Assembly: GCA_033721235.1 (NCBI GenBank)
Contig: JAWWAY010000006.1
Coordinates: forward strand, 102,327 to 166,326
Reading direction: 5' to 3'
Source: UBA5078 sp033721235
GTDB taxonomy: Bacteria > Pseudomonadota > Gammaproteobacteria > Pseudomonadales > Pseudohongiellaceae
DNA length: 64,000 nt
In this document: positions 1 through 9,377 of the stretch, one piece after another
How positions within the stretch are numbered: the stretch's first letter is position 1
Layout: the number at the start of each line of letters is the position of its first letter
Position numbers and translations under genes: made by a program
Notes under the pieces: generated by a model
What the model was told of the DNA's origin: nothing
Seen by the model: only the letters and a program-made list of their open reading frames with translations
The model's database searches: none

Positions 1-1196
1 TAACAGTAGAAGAGCTTACACTTGGCATGTATGTGCAGGAGTTGCATTCCTCATGGATGAATCATCCGTTCTGGAAAACCAGCTTCCTACTTGAGGATGA
101 TGAAGACCTGCAGAAGATCAGAAGCTGTGGTGTCAAGAATGTCAGCATTGACCTCAGCAAGAGTGTTCTGAAGAAAGCGAAGCCAGCCGAACCGCCAGCG
201 AATAAAACGACAGATTCCGTTGCCAAACCAAAGACAAAACCAGCGCCAGTAAAGTTTAGCTTGCAGCGCGAGTTGGCCAAGGCACGTGAGTTATGTGATA
301 CGTCCCGTAGTGCCGTCATGAATATGTTTAAAGAGGCACGGATGGGAGCGACTGTGTCGGCTGACGTTGTCGAAAATGTCGTTGAGCAAATAGCCAATTC
401 CGTGGTTCGTCATCCGCAAGCTTTAATAAGCCTTGCGCGCCTTAAAACTGCTGATAACTATACCTATCTTCACTCTGTAGCCGTTAGTGCCATGATGGTT
501 GCGTTTGCTAAAGCCCTTGGTTTTGATGAAGAGCAGACTCGTGAAGCAGGCGCGGCGGGTTTGTTGCATGACTTAGGTAAATCGGGCATTCCGGATAGTA
601 TTCTCAGTAAGCCAGGAAAGTTGACGACAGAAGAGTTTGAAATTATTAAGACCCATTCCAGCATTGGTGCCGAAATCCTAGAGGCAACACCAGATGTTAA
701 CCCCAATGTGATAGAGGCTTGCCTGCATCATCATGAGAAGATGGACGGGTCGGGTTATCCCCATGGTTTAAAAGGGGATGAAATCACGCGCCTAGCGCGA
801 ATGACTGCCATTTGTGATGTCTACGATGCCGTGACGTCTAATAGGCCATATAAGCAAGGTTGGTGTCCTGCTGAGTCGCTACAGAGAATGATGCAATGGA
901 AAGGGCATTTTGATCCTGCATTGTTTCAAGTCTTTGTCAAAACCTTGGGTATTTACCCAACGGGTACTCTGGTAAGAATGGAAAGCCAGCGCTTGGCAGT
1001 TGTCGTAGAGCAAAACGAGGGCAGTATTTTGAAGCCTGTTGTGAAGGTGTTTTTCTCTTTACGCTCCAATCTTCCTTTAAGCCCGCAGCTGCTAGATCTC
1101 TCGTCTTCTAAGGCTAATGACAAGATTATTGCTAGGGAAGCGCAAGAAGATTGGAACTTCAAGTATCTCGATGAACTATGGCAATCTGAAAACTAA
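1..1196 (+). CDS. HD-GYP domain cyclic-di-GMP phosphodiesterase, 5' end outside window
   Basis: The reading frame is open to the left edge. The residues before the first in-window ATG (position 27) read TVEELTLG and continue into MYVQELHSSW, the usual opening of the DUF3391 domain that precedes HD-GYP domains, so the true start lies upstream. The middle of the protein carries an HD-GYP phosphodiesterase domain: HDLGK followed by GIPD, a THSSIGAEIL helix and the HHHEKMDGSGYP signature. All of these are intact, so c-di-GMP hydrolysis to pGpG or GMP in the cytoplasm is predicted. A lysine/proline-rich linker separates DUF3391 from the catalytic domain. The last 80 residues look like the usual C-terminal extension. 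No transmembrane segment is visible. The next gene converges from the right, 16 bp away. Confidence 0.9.
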   Translation, partial: TVEELTLGMYVQELHSSWMNHPFWKTSFLLEDDEDLQKIRSCGVKNVSIDLSKSVLKKAKPAEPPANKTTDSVAKPKTKPAPVKFSLQRELAKARELCDTSRSAVMNMFKEARMGATVSADVVENVVEQIANSVVRHPQALISLARLKTADNYTYLHSVAVSAMMVAFAKALGFDEEQTREAGAAGLLHDLGKSGIPDSILSKPGKLTTEEFEIIKTHSSIGAEILEATPDVNPNVIEACLHHHEKMDGSGYPHGLKGDEITRLARMTAICDVYDAVTSNRPYKQGWCPAESLQRMMQWKGHFDPALFQVFVKTLGIYPTGTLVRMESQRLAVVVEQNEGSILKPVVKVFFSLRSNLPLSPQLLDLSSSKANDKIIAREAQEDWNFKYLDELWQSEN

Positions 1197-1212
1197 TGCG
1201 GTGTTTTAGAAT

Positions 1213-2940
1213 TTACTCCACTTCAAAACTAAAAGGCCTCGCATTGAATCTAAGAATATTATCGTTTGGCATATAGCCGACATATATTTCAAAAACGCCG
1301 CTCAATTGGCTCAGTCCAGATACAAGCCCTATGTTTTCGATGCTACCGAGCCTCTGTATAGATCGTGCGCTAGTCAGTGAGGCAGTGTCGCCATTCCACA
1401 AGGTAAAACCTCCGTCCTCGTTTAGGGCAAACAAATTGCCGCCGTAAGACACGACGCAGTATAGCTGTGACTCTAGACCAATATCGTTAGGGTCTATGGT
1501 AATGCGAGCATTGATAGTAATGGCTTCATTCAGTGAAAAATGGGTGTCTGCTCTATTGCTATCGCCAAGCACTGACAATTCAAACTGAGCGGAACTCGTT
1601 TGTAGATCGGTTCTGATAGCGTTGGAATATTGAACGGACGGTTCTTGCGCGGACTCGCTAGCGAGGGTGGGCCTGTCGAAAGGAAAGACCTCTTGACTAG
1701 CTCTCGGGTCACTGAGTCCATTGACAATGAAATCTATAATTTTGTTGCGTTGCTGATCGTCGTTGGCAAAAACATCGACTTCATTGAGTTCGATATTGCT
1801 ATTTGGAATATTAGATTGCCTTTGTGTGAACTGAGTATGCCCTGTATCTGCCGCGCCGGCATTGTAAAAGTCGAAAGCGTCACTGACATCGCTAATCCAC
1901 CCAAGGTGCATCAATGCAGACTTAGACCCAATATTGCGAAGCGAAGGCGTTTTGAACTTGCCGCGGTCATTGTTTTGGCCTGTAAGCTCGAATTGCCCTA
2001 GGTCTTCGTTGGCAGGCCTTAGGCCAATATTGTGAAAATTATTGTCGCTGAACAGGGGAGGGACGTGACAATTTCGGCAAACCGAATCATTGAAGAGCTG
2101 CCATCCCTCTATCTGCTGTGCAGTCATGGCGCTATTATCGCCCTCGATAAATTCATCCCAGGGCGTTTCATTCGGAACCAAGGTGCGCTCATAGGTGGCA
2201 ATGGCCATAGCGATGCGAGTGGGGTTAATCTCGGCTGAGGAGAATGCCGCTAAGAAGAGATCGCCATAGTCCTTGCCCCCTTGAAGGGCATCAGCCATAT
2301 CGGCGGGAATATCGGACGCGAGCGCCAATGGAACCACTTGTTCCAGCTTGTTGATGACATCTTGCCATGTGCGATCAGCCTGTGCCATTTCAACACTACT
2401 GAGAATCGGACCCACGGCCTGGCTTTCGAGCGAGCCGCCTGTGCTAATGACTATATTCGATTCGTTGAGCGGGTCCACGAACTCATCGGTTGCTCGACCA
2501 TCCCAGAAATTACTGTCAGCAAACATCGATGTGAAAAACGAAGGGGCCGCACGCCCGGTGACCTGAGGGCTGTGACCAAATATGGGGTCATTGAGCTGCC
2601 GTCCCGTGCTATCTAGGGCGCGTATACCAAAGGAGCCGATAATATCGTCAGCTGTCCCAAATATCTCATCATTGCCCGGATGTGTGGCTCGGCGGGGATC
2701 CGCGCCGCCTGCGGCAGGGCGGTGACAAGTGCCACAGGCTACGGTGTTGTCGCTGGAGAGTTGTTCGTCCCAAAACAGTATCTTGCCCAATACGCGCTTG
2801 GGTTCAGTAATAGGGTTCTCTTGTGGTGCCGGCGCCTCGCCAAGGGCTTGTAATGGAGGCGGGCCAGGCTGGGCAAGGGCCGGCAAGGAGACGCTTAATA
2901 GGATTAGGCTTAGAAAGGCGCTCGTGATTGGCCCTGGCAT
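1213..2940 (-). CDS. Di-haem cytochrome c peroxidase / MauG-family protein, exported
   Basis: The 575-residue protein starts with a signal peptide ending near ALAQ (residue 24). Two c-type haem sites are visible: CGTCH at 69-73 and CRNCH at 288-292. Around them are typical bacterial cytochrome c peroxidase segments (GKILFWDEQLS, FWDGRA, NFHNIGL). The family reduces H2O2 or oxidises substrates in the periplasm using a high-potential and a peroxidatic haem. The start has a good AAGGAG 7 bases upstream. About 110 residues follow the peroxidase fold (roughly 460-575) and are beta-rich without a motif I recognise, so the protein is longer than classical CcpA (about 320-350 residues). It stands alone. 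Detoxification and MauG-like maturation cannot be separated from sequence. Confidence 0.88.
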   Translation of the reverse strand: MPGPITSAFLSLILLSVSLPALAQPGPPPLQALGEAPAPQENPITEPKRVLGKILFWDEQLSSDNTVACGTCHRPAAGGADPRRATHPGNDEIFGTADDIIGSFGIRALDSTGRQLNDPIFGHSPQVTGRAAPSFFTSMFADSNFWDGRATDEFVDPLNESNIVISTGGSLESQAVGPILSSVEMAQADRTWQDVINKLEQVVPLALASDIPADMADALQGGKDYGDLFLAAFSSAEINPTRIAMAIATYERTLVPNETPWDEFIEGDNSAMTAQQIEGWQLFNDSVCRNCHVPPLFSDNNFHNIGLRPANEDLGQFELTGQNNDRGKFKTPSLRNIGSKSALMHLGWISDVSDAFDFYNAGAADTGHTQFTQRQSNIPNSNIELNEVDVFANDDQQRNKIIDFIVNGLSDPRASQEVFPFDRPTLASESAQEPSVQYSNAIRTDLQTSSAQFELSVLGDSNRADTHFSLNEAITINARITIDPNDIGLESQLYCVVSYGGNLFALNEDGGFTLWNGDTASLTSARSIQRLGSIENIGLVSGLSQLSGVFEIYVGYMPNDNILRFNARPFSFEVE

Positions 2941-3038
2941 GCTTACTCTCCTTTGCTGGAGGCTAAATAAAAATCGAGTATAGTGAGTCCTACGAAGCTA
3001 GAGGCGAAAACTGTCGAAACGCGCCTGCTAATGCCTAA

Positions 3039-3096
3039 AAAGAATAAGCATATCTTAATGTATTCTTTTAAAGAATAAGATGTGTTCGTCTATAAT
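3039..3096 (+). promoter_or_regulatory. Promoter and operator-like repeats upstream of the SLC13 transporter gene
   Basis: A consensus -10 hexamer TATAAT lies at 3091-3096. The region where the -35 box should be is covered by the perfect palindrome ATTCTTTTAAAGAAT (3062-3076). The decamer AAAGAATAAG occurs twice as a direct repeat, at 3039-3048 and 3070-3079, spaced 31 bp, about three helical turns. This suggests a repressor or activator binding side by side. Transcription from this -10 would start near 3103, leaving a leader of about 50 bases before ATG 3157. Confidence 0.55.
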
Positions 3097-3156
3097 GCGT
3101 GGTCTCATAGTACTACCGAGCGCGTACGCTTCGGCACAAATGACAGGATACTGAAA

Positions 3157-4929
3157 ATGGAATGGCAGGCATGGTTATCGTTAACTCTGACCGTTGGCGT
3201 TATCAGCGCTCTAATACTCACTCGCTTAAGTCCCCACTTTGTATTGATGGGCGCTCTTGCCGTGCTTAGTTTGGCGGGCGTACTGACTCCCGAAGAAGCG
3301 CTTTCCGGTTTCGCCAATCCAGGACTGGCAACCGTTGCCGCTATGTTTGTGGTAGCGGCTGGTTTACACGCCTCTGGTGGTGTCGATTTGCTGGTCAATA
3401 AGTTTCTCGGCCGTCCTGCAAATACACGCGCCGCTATGTTGCGCCTCTTCCTGCCGGTCGTGCCTTTAAGCGGTTTTCTTAATAATACTCCCGTCGTAGC
3501 GACTATGATTCCGGCGGTGAATGCATGGTGTCGTCGAATCGATATTGCCCCTTCCAAGCTTATGATTCCGCTTAGCTATGGTGCGATTATGGGAGGGTGC
3601 CTGACGCTCATCGGGACCAGTACCAACTTGGTAGTGAGCGGGCAGTATCAGGCTTTAACGGGGCAACCTGGCTTTTCGATATTTGCCATTACCCCACTTG
3701 GTTTGCCGGTGGCGATTATTGGCTTGTGCTATATGTTATTCGTATTGCCAAAGTTGCTGCCAGATCGGCGCGAGAAGAAACCGTTTCAGAATATGCGCGA
3801 GTTTACGCTTGAAGTGGCAGTAGACCCGAATGGGCCGCTGGTTGGCTTGAGCGTAGAAGAGGCGGGCCTGCGTAATCTGCAGCGCGTCTACTTAGTTGAA
3901 ATTGAGCGAGGCGATAATATCGTGACCGCGGTGCCCTCGGAGGAGCAGCTGCGCGGCGGAGACAGGCTTGTTTTCGCGGGAGAAACGGAGGCAATTTCAG
4001 ACTTGTTGCGGATTAACGGCATTGTCGCCTCTGTCAGTGAAGATAAAGCAGCCATGTCGGAGTCACGAGCAGAGCGGCGCTTGATCGAGGTGGTGGTATC
4101 CCAGTCTTGCTCATCAATTGGGGAAACAGTGAGGGGGTCGCGTTTTCGTGATCGTTACGGTGCTGTAGTGCTTGCGGTTGCCAGAAACGGTGAGCGTGTT
4201 GCCGGTAACTTGGGCAGCATTATTATTAAGCCCGGTGACACTCTGTTATTGGAGGCTCGCCCAGCCTTCGTTAGCCGGCAGAAATACAATAAAGACTTCT
4301 TGGTGATTAATGATCTAGATACTGTGCAGCCTAGACATGACAAGGCGCTGCTGGCATGGGGCATTTTGCTGGGACTTGTTCTTTGTGCAGGCCTAGGACT
4401 ATTAAGCATGCTAAACGCCGCGCTGCTAGGGGCGGGAATCATGTTGTTGACGGGCTGTCTCTCTGTTAGCCAGGCCGAAAAGAGCTTAGAGTTTAATATC
4501 CTGATAACTATCGCCGCGTCGTTTGCGCTTGGCATAGCCCTGCAAAAAACGGGGGTGGCGCAAGTACTAGCCGAGGGCATTGTCAGCCTTAGCGGTGGGC
4601 GTCCTTGGTTGCTGCTGTTATTAACTTACGCCGCCGTTTCGCTACTGACGGAAACCGTTACTAACAATGCGGCTGCAGTTATCATGGTGCCTATTGTGTT
4701 AGCCATTGCTACTCAAGCGGGCTTGAACCCTGAGCCTTTCATGTTCGCCGTGATGATGGCAGCCTCCGCCAGTTTTGCGACTCCATTGGGATACCAGACC
4801 AATCTGATGGTCTATGGTCCTGGCGCTTATCGATTTAGTGATTTTGTTCGTGCGGGGCTGCCAATGAATATTTTGATTGGTGTCAGTACAGTGACTATTT
4901 TGTTGATTGCTTGGCCGCTTACACTGTAG
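3157..4929 (+). CDS. SLC13/DASS-type anion permease with two RCK_C (TrkA-C) domains
   Basis: The 590-residue membrane protein has the two-halved SLC13 architecture: hydrophobic segments at about 1-190 and 390-590, flanking a soluble part with two TrkA-C-like domains (about 200-380). Diagnostic stretches are NNTPVVATMIPAV and GTSTNLVVSG in the first half, and TNNAAAVIMVP and TPLGYQTNLMVYGPG in the second, the SNT-like substrate/sodium motifs. Members carry sulfate, dicarboxylates or other divalent anions; the substrate cannot be read here. I place the start at ATG 3157 with AGGA 9 bases upstream. An upstream in-frame GTG at 3082 precedes the predicted transcription start. It stands alone with an operator-like promoter. 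Confidence 0.88.
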   Translation: MEWQAWLSLTLTVGVISALILTRLSPHFVLMGALAVLSLAGVLTPEEALSGFANPGLATVAAMFVVAAGLHASGGVDLLVNKFLGRPANTRAAMLRLFLPVVPLSGFLNNTPVVATMIPAVNAWCRRIDIAPSKLMIPLSYGAIMGGCLTLIGTSTNLVVSGQYQALTGQPGFSIFAITPLGLPVAIIGLCYMLFVLPKLLPDRREKKPFQNMREFTLEVAVDPNGPLVGLSVEEAGLRNLQRVYLVEIERGDNIVTAVPSEEQLRGGDRLVFAGETEAISDLLRINGIVASVSEDKAAMSESRAERRLIEVVVSQSCSSIGETVRGSRFRDRYGAVVLAVARNGERVAGNLGSIIIKPGDTLLLEARPAFVSRQKYNKDFLVINDLDTVQPRHDKALLAWGILLGLVLCAGLGLLSMLNAALLGAGIMLLTGCLSVSQAEKSLEFNILITIAASFALGIALQKTGVAQVLAEGIVSLSGGRPWLLLLLTYAAVSLLTETVTNNAAAVIMVPIVLAIATQAGLNPEPFMFAVMMAASASFATPLGYQTNLMVYGPGAYRFSDFVRAGLPMNILIGVSTVTILLIAWPLTL

Positions 4930-4952
4930 TGCAAGCAGCCAAGCCATAGACT

Positions 4953-7058
4953 TTAGTTAACGCTAAAGACGTACACAGCGTTGCCACTCGAGGGATAGGT
5001 GATCTCCGGAGTCACAACAGCAGGGACGGATCGGGGGCTGGTGCCACCTAGGGCTGTCGTTACAGCGATGTACTGCTTACCGTCAACGGCGAAAGACAAT
5101 GGATGACCTTGCACCGACGTGCCAAGTCTCGTTTCCCAAAGAATTTCGCCGGTGTGGACATCGAAGGCTCTAAAGCGGCGGTCTAGATCGCCGGCAAACA
5201 CTAAGTCACCCGCTGTAGATAGTACACCGGTGATGAACGAGGCGCGTTGCTCGTAACTCCAAACCTCTTCCATAGTATCGACGTTATAAGCGGCGAGCTT
5301 CCCGATATTGCCGTTGCTGCCGGGCATCTCGAAGAATCGTCGGCTAGCGGCGAGACCACCCGAGCCAGGTACTAGCTCTACTGCTCTGGCTGCGTTCTCC
5401 AAACAAGTTTGGCTTAGTGGCGCAATCATCAGCCCCGATGGCTCGTGATAACTCATCGAATGCCAATCTTTACCGCCAGCACTGCTAGGGCAGGCCGAAG
5501 TCCATTCATCAATTTGCGCATTCATAATATCTTCACGATAGGTGACCTCGCCTGTGTCGGGATCGATATTGGTGAAGGCATTTTGGAATACGGTTTCGGT
5601 ATAATCTAAGAATTCACCGGTGACACGGTCATTCTTCCACAGGATGCCGTATTTACCGAGCGAGAAGACAAGCTTGCGTCCATTGCGATCAACTAGCACT
5701 CGCTCAAACACTTCGTCTAAGTCCAGTGCTTCACCGGGAACATGTTGGAAGTGCCAGTTCAATTCGCCAGTGTCAATGTCTAGGGCAATAGTTGAGTTGG
5801 TGTAAAGCCCTGCATCATGTATTGACATGTGTCGGCTTACGGGTACCCAGGGTTTTGCTTGCGCCGTTCCCCAGTAGGTAAGTTTTAGCTCAGGGTCATA
5901 GCTGCCCGTGATCCACGTCTCACCTCCTTTTCTGTATAGATTCTCCAGCTCGCCCCAAGTATCACCACCGGGAGTACCTTCGTGCGCAACGGTGTTGAAT
6001 TCCCAAAGCCTTTCGCCGGTATCGACATCATGAGCGGTAACATAGCAGTTCTCTACAATATAGGTAGCGCATCCGGCCTGACCCAGAATTACTTTGCCAT
6101 CTGCGACGATCGGGCCACTTGAGTTAGAGAAACCTTTGCTATTGTCGGCCACAACTACTTCCCAAATCTTCTCGCCCGTGCGGGCGTCCAGAGCCATTAA
6201 TCGGGCATCGGTGGTTGCGTGAATAATCTTGTCATCGTAAATGGCGATATTGCGCATATCTTCGCGCGTTTCAGAGCCTCCATGGTGTTCCCAAATCAAC
6301 TCGCCGGTCGCTGCATCCAGAGCCTGTATGATATTGCTGGTATTAATGAGATACATGGTACCATCGTAAACGATGGGGGCCGGTTCGGAGGCGCCTTCAT
6401 GCATATTCCAAACCCATTCCAATTGCAGGCTGCCAACATTTTCTTTGTTGATTTGCTCTAGCGGGCTAAAGCTCCACGCTTGATAATTACCCCGCCACAT
6501 TAACCAGTCGGCGGGGTCGGGGTTGGCCATCATTTCATCGTTCAAGGGCGTGAAATTTTCGACAGTTCCGGCAAACGTGACACCTACTGGTGGCTCGGAT
6601 TGTTGGCTCGAGCGCTCTGTTGTGGGTGTTACGTTTGCTAATACACTAGCGATCGTAACGCTGGTGTCGGCATCTAATGTTTCGTCTCCCGCTTCGCCAC
6701 CGTTGTTATCGAGAATATGGGCTAGGATGTTGGATACGGTATCGTCCTCCAAGGTACTGTCATTGCCTGGTGGCATAGAGGATTGTATAAGACGAAATAG
6801 GTCGTCCGTATTGCGGCCGTTCCAGCGCGAAGTAAAGCCAGAGCCACTGAGCTGAGGAGCTAGTGTTGTTCCCTGTAAATCTGCCCCGTGGCAGCTTGCG
6901 CAGTTCTGTGCAAACTCCTGTTGACCAGCATCGGCTTGTTCTTGCGTGAACGGCGTGGCAGCTTGCGCGTAAACGCTGGAGTTGATGGCGGCTATGGCAA
7001 AACTTAAAAGTGTGTAGTGAATTGAGTGTTTCAATTTTTGGGAGCGAAGAGTTTTCAT
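4953..7058 (-). CDS. PQQ-binding-like beta-propeller quinoprotein with N-terminal cytochrome c domain
   Basis: This 701-residue exported protein has a signal peptide to about residue 33, then a monohaem cytochrome c domain with CASCH at 53-57 and a probable Met ligand at 95 (SSMPPGND). An eight-bladed PQQ dehydrogenase-type propeller follows from about 180, with repeated ALDA.TGE and AYDVDTGE blade motifs. The expected role is oxidation of an alcohol, sugar or similar substrate in the periplasm with electron transfer to the haem. In the well-known quinohaemoprotein alcohol dehydrogenases the haem domain is C-terminal; here it is N-terminal. The start has GAGG upstream. It is the last gene of a leftward set, 43 bp after the CHRD gene. 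Confidence 0.85.
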   Translation of the reverse strand: MKTLRSQKLKHSIHYTLLSFAIAAINSSVYAQAATPFTQEQADAGQQEFAQNCASCHGADLQGTTLAPQLSGSGFTSRWNGRNTDDLFRLIQSSMPPGNDSTLEDDTVSNILAHILDNNGGEAGDETLDADTSVTIASVLANVTPTTERSSQQSEPPVGVTFAGTVENFTPLNDEMMANPDPADWLMWRGNYQAWSFSPLEQINKENVGSLQLEWVWNMHEGASEPAPIVYDGTMYLINTSNIIQALDAATGELIWEHHGGSETREDMRNIAIYDDKIIHATTDARLMALDARTGEKIWEVVVADNSKGFSNSSGPIVADGKVILGQAGCATYIVENCYVTAHDVDTGERLWEFNTVAHEGTPGGDTWGELENLYRKGGETWITGSYDPELKLTYWGTAQAKPWVPVSRHMSIHDAGLYTNSTIALDIDTGELNWHFQHVPGEALDLDEVFERVLVDRNGRKLVFSLGKYGILWKNDRVTGEFLDYTETVFQNAFTNIDPDTGEVTYREDIMNAQIDEWTSACPSSAGGKDWHSMSYHEPSGLMIAPLSQTCLENAARAVELVPGSGGLAASRRFFEMPGSNGNIGKLAAYNVDTMEEVWSYEQRASFITGVLSTAGDLVFAGDLDRRFRAFDVHTGEILWETRLGTSVQGHPLSFAVDGKQYIAVTTALGGTSPRSVPAVVTPEITYPSSGNAVYVFSVN

Positions 7059-7101
7059 AATTGCCTCAAATAAGTATTTAGTGATTACAGTGAGCTAGGC
7101 C

Positions 7102-7572
7102 TTAGTGGAGAAGCCAGCCGCGCAGCTCCCCAGAGGGATTGTCTTCGCTGTGAATCTGGATATAGAGTCCTTCGGCGTGAAGCGCGTCAATGAGATCCTC
7201 GCTTATTGATACCTGAGCGTTCAGGCGTCCGCTGCCATCGTTCAGATCACTCAGCTCCAGCGAGAAGGCGACTGGACCTGGTTGTGCTTTGGGGCCTTTG
7301 TGGATATGCGCCGATGTTGCCTTGGAACTCATGCCCTTGAACTCGCCGCTGAGAGTCAGGATGTTGCCCTCTAGGCTTGCATTGACCCGACCTTCGCCAG
7401 TGATGGTATTGACGGTTAAGAATGTAACGGGCATCGGCGACAGGCGAGCGTGTAAGGCGTTCATGTCTGCGGCAGTCGCCGGTGATGCCTCCAAGGTGAA
7501 CGCGAGAGCTAGCAATAGCGTTAACGAACCTATGTATTTTGCTTTGTCTATTGTTGTTTTAAGCCTTCTCAT
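7102..7572 (-). CDS. CHRD-domain exported protein
   Basis: The 156-residue protein has a basic N-terminus and hydrophobic signal segment ending near ATAAD. A CHRD domain follows (named from chordin, also found in bacterial exported proteins): the pattern SAHIHKGPKAQPGPV and the closing HSEDNPSGELRGWL are characteristic. The domain's biochemical role in bacteria is unknown; the histidines could bind metal. I chose ATG 7572 because GAGGG sits 7 bases before it; an in-frame ATG at 7584 lacks a ribosome site. It lies between an M28-like hydrolase gene (89 bp upstream) and the PQQ protein gene (43 bp downstream), so co-transcription is likely. Confidence 0.8.
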   Translation of the reverse strand: MRRLKTTIDKAKYIGSLTLLLALAFTLEASPATAADMNALHARLSPMPVTFLTVNTITGEGRVNASLEGNILTLSGEFKGMSSKATSAHIHKGPKAQPGPVAFSLELSDLNDGSGRLNAQVSISEDLIDALHAEGLYIQIHSEDNPSGELRGWLLH

Positions 7573-7661
7573 TAGTACCCTCATTCTTATGTCGATTAAA
7601 AAATTGCAGTGCCATTATACGAGGCTAATGCCTCTACGCTAGCCATTTGTCCCGAACTAGG

Positions 7662-9257
7662 CTAGGGCGAAATGGCTGAGCGAGGAGCCGCATCTACCTG
7701 CTTAATAAAATAGGCTAGAAAGCGAGCCATACGCTCTAGGCCAGGCTCTGAGATGGCTTCCAGTACTTCGCCACTGGTGTGATACAGGGGGGGCGCTTGC
7801 ATGGTAGTGACTATTGGAGCTTCTAAAGAGCGATAGCCGCCACCTTCCCCACTCGCCATCGTATTAGCTTCGGAAACGAAATTTGTGCCATATAGGGCGA
7901 CACCGGATTCTATTAGGCCTTCCAAGAAGGGGGCGCTATTGGTAATGCCCGCTACGATAGGCGCCTCGCCAACGTCGGCAACAAAGTCTCTATAGCCATC
8001 ACTGGCCTGACTTCGTGCTGGGACGAAATTGCGTTGAGCCACGTGTTCGATGTTGAGGGCTAGAACGCTCTTGCTAGCAAGCTCTGGGTTTAGTGCCACA
8101 AAATTGCGCGGCCCATTGAGGCCACTGGTATGGTGGCCAGCGCTAGCGACAAATACGAGAGTTCGCTTGGTTCTATTTTCTGGTTTGGCAAAATGGCGTG
8201 CGAGAGCGATTTGCACGGCCAGGCCGTCACCATTATCCCCGGCACCGTCAAACCAGGCATCCACGTGAGCGTTGATGATGATTGTTTCATCGCTCTCGGA
8301 TCCGGGTAAGACGCCGACACCGTTTACAGCCGACAGGCCTGTGAATATTTGAGTTTCTAGGGTGGCCTCAACCGTGACAGAATCTTGCAGGCCTTTCAGG
8401 CTCGCTTCGCTTAACACTTTCTCCAAGAATGCACCATCTCGGCCTCCAATATTGAAGCATGGGCCGCCGCAGTTGCGAAAATCCGTGGCCAGCTCATTAC
8501 CGGGTAGTTGCATTATGTTGATTACGGCCACTGCGCCTTGCTCAAACATCGCTCGCATTCGCGGTACGGTAGGTGTGCGTTCAAACACCATATGCCCCTG
8601 GGGCACCACTTTCTGCACGGCAATCTTGCCTTGTAGGTCTAAGTTCGCGAGCTCTGCTGGGCTTCCAGTTCCTGCGTAGACTAGCTGTGCGCTTAGTTTG
8701 CCTCCCTCTATATTGGAAGGGGATAAAGGCATTGCTGTCTCTAGAATAATGTCTTGAGAGTTGGCGCCGAAAGCCGGATTAGCCTTGAGCCGTAGCTCCC
8801 AAGATAGGGGAAGCCAAAACTCGGCATCCTCAGCCTGAGTAAAGCTCTGAAGCCTAACGTCCTCTATGCCAGCTTCGCGGAGCTTGTTTGCCGCCCATCG
8901 GGTAGTCTCTTCTCCAGAGTCAAATCCCGAGATGCGACCCCAGAGCTGGCCGGATCCTATTTCCTTATTGGCTCTGCTACGCTTCGATATTTCCACTATC
9001 TCGACTAGGTCTGGCCATATCTGATCGCCCTGTAGCTCGGTAAATTGAGACTCGCTTTGAGGATGGGTGGCTGGCGCTGGCCCCCTGCTGCCAACTAAGG
9101 CTGGAAGCGTATGAGGCGCAAAGCTTGGGGGTGTTTCTAGGCCAAACCAAGCGTCCGAAGTTGATTGCGCCAAGCAAGCGCTGCTTAGTCCCCAAAGGAG
9201 GAAGGGGATGAACCGGCAGATGAGTCTCTGTCTGCCTTGGAAGAGGCGATAATCCAT
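7662..9257 (-). CDS. M28-family metallopeptidase-like exported protein with altered catalytic motif
   Basis: The protein is about 531 residues with an N-terminal signal peptide and a PA-type insert (about 170-300), followed by an M28 aminopeptidase-like domain. Zinc-ligand motifs are recognisable: NAHVDAW, then DNGDG, then a late YHTSGE histidine. At the site where M28 enzymes carry the Glu-Glu pair (catalytic base and bridging ligand), this protein reads ASAGHHTSGLNG, so His-His replaces Glu-Glu. It may therefore be an inactive or differently acting relative. The start at 9257 has GGAG 7 bases upstream; ATG 9269 has none. It heads the leftward exported-protein set with the CHRD and PQQ genes. 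Confidence 0.8.
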   Translation of the reverse strand: MDYRLFQGRQRLICRFIPFLLWGLSSACLAQSTSDAWFGLETPPSFAPHTLPALVGSRGPAPATHPQSESQFTELQGDQIWPDLVEIVEISKRSRANKEIGSGQLWGRISGFDSGEETTRWAANKLREAGIEDVRLQSFTQAEDAEFWLPLSWELRLKANPAFGANSQDIILETAMPLSPSNIEGGKLSAQLVYAGTGSPAELANLDLQGKIAVQKVVPQGHMVFERTPTVPRMRAMFEQGAVAVINIMQLPGNELATDFRNCGGPCFNIGGRDGAFLEKVLSEASLKGLQDSVTVEATLETQIFTGLSAVNGVGVLPGSESDETIIINAHVDAWFDGAGDNGDGLAVQIALARHFAKPENRTKRTLVFVASAGHHTSGLNGPRNFVALNPELASKSVLALNIEHVAQRNFVPARSQASDGYRDFVADVGEAPIVAGITNSAPFLEGLIESGVALYGTNFVSEANTMASGEGGGYRSLEAPIVTTMQAPPLYHTSGEVLEAISEPGLERMARFLAYFIKQVDAAPRSAISP

Positions 9258-9377
9258 TGTGAACTCCAAGTTTTATTATTGTTCTAGGCAGCTTAGCTGC
9301 TCGCGCTGTCGTTAGCGTGATTGTAGAGTCAAATTAAACCTTATATGATCGTTAACTTCTATATGCAAATATACTCG

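Noticed and set aside
3082..3156. GTG start extending the SLC13 transporter by 25 residues
   Set aside because: It lies upstream of a consensus TATAAT at 3091-3096 and adds non-hydrophobic residues atypical for the family, while ATG 3157 has AGGA at good spacing.
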